Source: Muribaculaceae bacterium Isolate-110 (HZI) (lineage in GTDB: Bacteria; Bacteroidota; Bacteroidia; Bacteroidales; Muribaculaceae). Taken from it: a DNA stretch of 64,000 bases. The notes under the pieces are model-generated. The model had not been told where the DNA came from. It saw only the letters and a program-made list of their open reading frames with translations, and did no database searches. The position numbers and the translations under genes are program-made. How positions within the stretch are numbered: the stretch's first letter is position 1; the number at the start of each line of letters is the position of its first letter. Positions 60,993-64,000 of the stretch are shown piece by piece. Location: positions 293,780 to 357,779 of the forward strand of contig RIBL01000002.1 of assembly GCA_003762875.1 (NCBI GenBank), in the 5' to 3' direction.

Positions 60993-62858
60993 ATGAACAT
61001 ACGTGCAATCACTCTCTCCCTTTTCCCGCTCCTGTTGTCGGGCATCACGATGTCGGCCGATGAAAAGGCTGACGACATCATGTCGCTGAATCTTGAGGAA
61101 GTGGTGGTAACCGGGAGCAACCGGGCCGTGAGCCGCGACCTCACCCCTTACACCGTGTCGGTGATTGACCGCCGGCAGCTCGAGACCACCGGCGACACCC
61201 GCGTGCTCTCGGCTGTGTCGGGACAAGTGCCGAGTCTCTTTGTCACCGAGCGCGGGCTCATAGGATTCGGCGTGAGCAACGGCGGTGCCGGTCACATCAA
61301 ACTGCGCGGTGTCGGCGGCGACCGCGCGAGCGGAGTGCTGATGATGGTCGACGGACAGCCGCAGTTTGCCGGCATATACTCCCATCATGTGGCCGACTTC
61401 TACGACACCGAACGCGTGGAACGTGTCGAGGTGTTGCGTGGCCCCGGCTCAGTGCTCTACGGTTCAAACGCCATGGCCGGAGTCATCAACGTAATCACAC
61501 GCGGAGTGCATGCCGACGGTGTGCACACCACCATCTCGTCACAATATGGCAGCTACAACACCTGGCTCTCGTCGGTGACCAACACCGTGAGGGCCGGAGG
61601 CTTCACCTCGCTCGTATCGCTCTCCTATGACCGCACCGACGGGGTGAATGACGCGCTGAAATTCAGGCAAGGCGGCGGGTATGCCAAACTCGGCTATGAC
61701 TTCGCAGGACCTTGGCGCATGGGAGCCGACTTTACGCTCACCAACTTCAAGGGACGCGATAGGATATATCCCACCCTCTCCGACCCGACGTCGACCGACG
61801 TGTATCGCCAGAACGTGACGCGCGGCGAGGCCTCGGTGTCGGTGACCAATAATTACGGCTCGACCGACGGTAACGCCATGCTCTATTACAGCTATGGCAA
61901 CCATATCATTGATGACCCGCGCCACTTCCGCAGCAATGACAACCGTCTGGGCGCGTTGCTCTTTCAGAACTTCCGTCCCTGGCATGGAGCAGGCATGACC
62001 GCGGGCTTTGACTTCAACACCTATTCGGGCAAAATACCCGTGTCGGGCGGACGTCCGCACACCGACGGCTCCAAGACTACAATCTCGCGCAAACGCATCA
62101 CGGAATACTCTCCATATCTCACACTGTCACAGTCACTCATGGACGAAATGATAGTGCTCAACGGCGGACTGAGAATGAGCAACAGCGACACGTTTCACAC
62201 CGGATGGGTGCCGCAATGCGGAGTGTCGGTCAACCCCGGCCGCGGTTTCAACATCAAGGCTTCGCTATCCAAGGGCTATCGCAACCCTTCGTTTCGCGAG
62301 CTCTATCTCTACGCCATGGCCAATCCCGACCTCGAGCCCGAGAGCATGATGAACTACGAGGTGTCACTCTCACGCCGCTTCGGCATCGGAGCCACAGCTT
62401 CGCTGACAGCCTATTACTGCAAGGGCGATAATATGATTCAGACACTCGACATGAAAAACCAAAACACCGGCCGATTTATCAACAAAGGCATCGAGGCATC
62501 GCTCGGCTGGCAGCCTGTCACCTCGCTGTCTCTCTCGGCCACCTACAGCTATCTGCACACATCGCTCCACGACCTCACCGGCGCGCCACGCCACCAATAT
62601 TATATAGGTGCCGACTGGCGGGTGAGCCCGACTGTAAATATCGGTGCCGACCTCAAAGGTGTGAGCCGTCTGTTTGTTCACGAGAGCATGGACCATCAGT
62701 CTTATGCCGTGGTCAATCTCAAAGCCTCATGGTCGGCTTGCCGGCATGCCGACCTGTTTGTACGCATCGAAAATCTCACCGATGCCTCCTATGTAATCAA
62801 CCGCGGCTATGACATGCCCGGACTGAGCGCGCTCGGCGGATTCAAATTACATTTTTAA
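60993..62858 (+). CDS. TonB-dependent receptor (metal/cofactor type)
   Basis: A 621-residue outer membrane receptor with a signal peptide (ITLSLFPLLLSGITMSA), a TonB box-like LEEVVVTGSNRAV, a plug domain with IKLRGVGGDRASGVLMMVDGQPQF and VERVEVLRGPGSVLYGSNAMAGVINVI, and a 22-strand barrel ending in GGFKLHF. No CarboxypepD_reg domain is present and no SusD gene follows, so it resembles BtuB/FepA-type siderophore, metal or cofactor receptors rather than SusC. The tandem palindrome upstream suggests metal control. A DUF362 gene follows after 15 bases. Confidence 0.9.
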   Translation: MNIRAITLSLFPLLLSGITMSADEKADDIMSLNLEEVVVTGSNRAVSRDLTPYTVSVIDRRQLETTGDTRVLSAVSGQVPSLFVTERGLIGFGVSNGGAGHIKLRGVGGDRASGVLMMVDGQPQFAGIYSHHVADFYDTERVERVEVLRGPGSVLYGSNAMAGVINVITRGVHADGVHTTISSQYGSYNTWLSSVTNTVRAGGFTSLVSLSYDRTDGVNDALKFRQGGGYAKLGYDFAGPWRMGADFTLTNFKGRDRIYPTLSDPTSTDVYRQNVTRGEASVSVTNNYGSTDGNAMLYYSYGNHIIDDPRHFRSNDNRLGALLFQNFRPWHGAGMTAGFDFNTYSGKIPVSGGRPHTDGSKTTISRKRITEYSPYLTLSQSLMDEMIVLNGGLRMSNSDTFHTGWVPQCGVSVNPGRGFNIKASLSKGYRNPSFRELYLYAMANPDLEPESMMNYEVSLSRRFGIGATASLTAYYCKGDNMIQTLDMKNQNTGRFINKGIEASLGWQPVTSLSLSATYSYLHTSLHDLTGAPRHQYYIGADWRVSPTVNIGADLKGVSRLFVHESMDHQSYAVVNLKASWSACRHADLFVRIENLTDASYVINRGYDMPGLSALGGFKLHF

Positions 62859-62873
62859 CCCATTCCTCATATA

Positions 62874-63851
62874 ATGAAAAAACTTTCCATCACACTGTGC
62901 ATGGCAGCCATGCTGACTGCATCCTGCACCGGAGCCAGGGCTCAGGCCGAACCCGAAACGTCGACCGCAGACACCGTAACATCCAAGGTGTACATGCTCA
63001 CCGACATCACCCCCGAAAACCTTGTGAAAATCTATGATGCTCTCGGTCGCGAGGCAAAAGGCAAAGTGGCCGTGAAAATCTCGACCGGCGAACCGGGTGG
63101 ACACAATTTTCTCAGCCCTGACCTCATCAAACCACTCGTAGAAAAAGTCAACGGCACCATCGTGGAGTGCAACACAGCCTATAACGGCCGCCGGTCGTCG
63201 ACTGCCGAACACATGAAGGCGGCCGAAGAGCACGGTTTTACAGCCATAGCCCCGGTTGACATAATGGATGCCGAAGGCGAGGTGAGACTGCCGGTCAACG
63301 GCGGCAAACATCTTGACTATGATATCGTGGGTTCGCACTTCCCACAATATGATTTCACCATCATACTTTCACACTTTAAGGGCCACGCCATGGGCGGATT
63401 TGGCGGCGCGGTCAAAAACATGTCGATAGGCATAGCCTCGGCCAACGGTAAGTCGTGGATACATTCGGCTGCCAAGACGGCCAATCCCGATAGCCTGTGG
63501 CAGAATCTCGCCGAGCAGGATATGTTTCTCGAATCAATGGCCGAAGCAGCCAAGGCTGTCGCCGACCATTGCGGTGACAATATCGTGTACATAAGCGTGG
63601 CCAACAATCTCTCAGTCGACTGCGACTGTGACAGTTCGCCCGAGGACCCAAAAATGGGCGACATCGGCATTCTTGCCTCGCTTGACCCTGTGGCTCTTGA
63701 CCGCGCATGCACCGACCTGGTGCGTTCGTCGTCCGACCACGGCAAAATCCACCTCATCGAACGCATCGATTCACGCCACGGCATGCACACTCTCGACCAC
63801 GGTGAAGCCATCGGCCTCGGCTCTCAAAAATATCAACTGATCAGACTATAA
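62874..63851 (+). CDS. Exported DUF362 domain protein (putative lipoprotein)
   Basis: A 325-residue protein with a signal peptide and lipobox-like LTASC. The mature part matches DUF362: VYMLTDITPENLVKIYDALG, VAVKISTGEPGGHNFLSPDLIKPLV, ILSHFKGHAMGGFGGAVKNMSIG and GDIGILASLDPVALDRACTDLV. Many DUF362 proteins carry a ferredoxin domain, which is absent here. It is probably cotranscribed with the TonB receptor. A role in handling the imported metal or cofactor is inference; the function of DUF362 is not established. Confidence 0.82.
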   Translation: MKKLSITLCMAAMLTASCTGARAQAEPETSTADTVTSKVYMLTDITPENLVKIYDALGREAKGKVAVKISTGEPGGHNFLSPDLIKPLVEKVNGTIVECNTAYNGRRSSTAEHMKAAEEHGFTAIAPVDIMDAEGEVRLPVNGGKHLDYDIVGSHFPQYDFTIILSHFKGHAMGGFGGAVKNMSIGIASANGKSWIHSAAKTANPDSLWQNLAEQDMFLESMAEAAKAVADHCGDNIVYISVANNLSVDCDCDSSPEDPKMGDIGILASLDPVALDRACTDLVRSSSDHGKIHLIERIDSRHGMHTLDHGEAIGLGSQKYQLIRL

Positions 63852-63903
63852 CAGGTAAATATATATACAAAATGATACTGTTTCTTTGAGTGTGTCTGAC
63901 GCC

Positions 63904-63947
63904 TGCCACTAAAAAAAGGACCAGTCAAATTTTGACCGGTCCTGGCA
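63904..63947 (-). terminator. Hairpin near the right edge
   Basis: GGACCAGTCAAA (63918-63929) pairs with TTTGACCGGTCC (63931-63942) with one mismatch; outer TGCCA and TGGCA extend it. A run of seven A lies on its left, so on the minus strand it is a stem followed by U-run. It may end a minus-strand gene beyond the window. The remaining bases to 64000 hold only a short ATG-started frame (63988) that cannot be judged. Confidence 0.55.
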
Positions 63948-64000
63948 AGTTTGTAATTTTAGGTGACCAAACTTAAAATTCAAACTAATGGATTTGACAA

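Noticed and set aside
63904..63990. Start of an insertion sequence at the right edge
   Set aside because: The dyad with an A-run reads as a minus-strand terminator, and only 13 bases of the possible plus-strand frame are visible, too few to judge.

Overview
The window looks like the chromosome of a member of the Bacteroidales, most likely a Muribaculaceae-type gut bacterium. The evidence is a fused MurF-alanine racemase, a fucokinase/GDP-fucose pyrophosphorylase fusion (Fkp), GSCFA, RprXY, an ExbB-ExbD-ExbD-TonB cluster, a six-gene Na+-NQR operon, and promoters of the Bacteroidetes TTTG / TAnnTTTG type in front of many transcription units. Most of the window is GC-rich core genome. No rRNA, tRNA, CRISPR array or complete insertion sequence was recognised. 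The family-level assignment is an inference.

Layout. Bases 1-1.2 kb hold two tRNA quality-control type genes (B3/B4 domain and a Sua5/YciO family gene cut by the window edge). Bases 1.3-7.2 kb form an envelope cluster: Kdo transferase, a lipid A-type acyltransferase, a CMP-Kdo synthetase-like gene, a family 9 glycosyltransferase and an LTA-synthase-like phosphotransferase. Bases 7.3-11.1 kb hold a Tyr-rich lipoprotein, GSCFA and MurF-Alr. Bases 11.1-20.3 kb hold a K+/H+ or Na+/H+ antiporter, amidophosphoribosyltransferase, a secreted unknown, and the operon unknown-aroE-yeiH-comEC. Bases 20.5-26.1 kb are a complete MacAB/TolC-like tripartite efflux operon with two permeases.

Bases 26.2-28.4 kb are the odd part of the window. 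A 198-bp copy of the 3' end of galK sits in front of an AT-rich two-gene unit, and the intact galK follows. The two copies are 198 bp long, begin exactly at the stop codon and differ at four positions, all synonymous. I read this as a 2,005-bp acquired unit inserted into galK that supplied a replacement 3' end and displaced the native one. Its cargo is a putative exported papain/C39-like cysteine protease, probably a lipoprotein with a frame break in a poly-T tract, translationally coupled to an exported protein of unknown function. No recombinase is present.

Bases 28.2-31.5 kb are a galactose operon (galM, a nucleotidyltransferase, galK) without a recognisable galT. Bases 31.6-39.2 kb are purH-mreB-mreC-mreD-mrdA-rodA, the cell elongation machinery. 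Bases 39.3-41.9 kb hold an EamA exporter and a SulP transporter. Bases 42.2-47.9 kb hold the RprX/RprY two-component system and, convergent to it, exbB-exbD-exbD-tonB. Bases 48.5-54.5 kb are nqrABCDEF. Thus a sodium-pumping NADH dehydrogenase, an ion-gradient-using TonB motor and a two-component system linked in a relative to nqr control lie together. Bases 54.6-60.8 kb are a fucose operon (GH43-like hydrolase, FucP, Fkp) ending with a lipoprotein gene interrupted by one in-frame TAG. Bases 61.0-63.9 kb are a TonB-dependent receptor and an exported DUF362 protein behind two abutting palindromes that resemble a metal-repressor operator.

Convergent or terminal gene ends often carry very long, near-perfect hairpins with 18-41-bp arms, two of which share the same core. 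All family names are from reading motifs by eye; no search was run.
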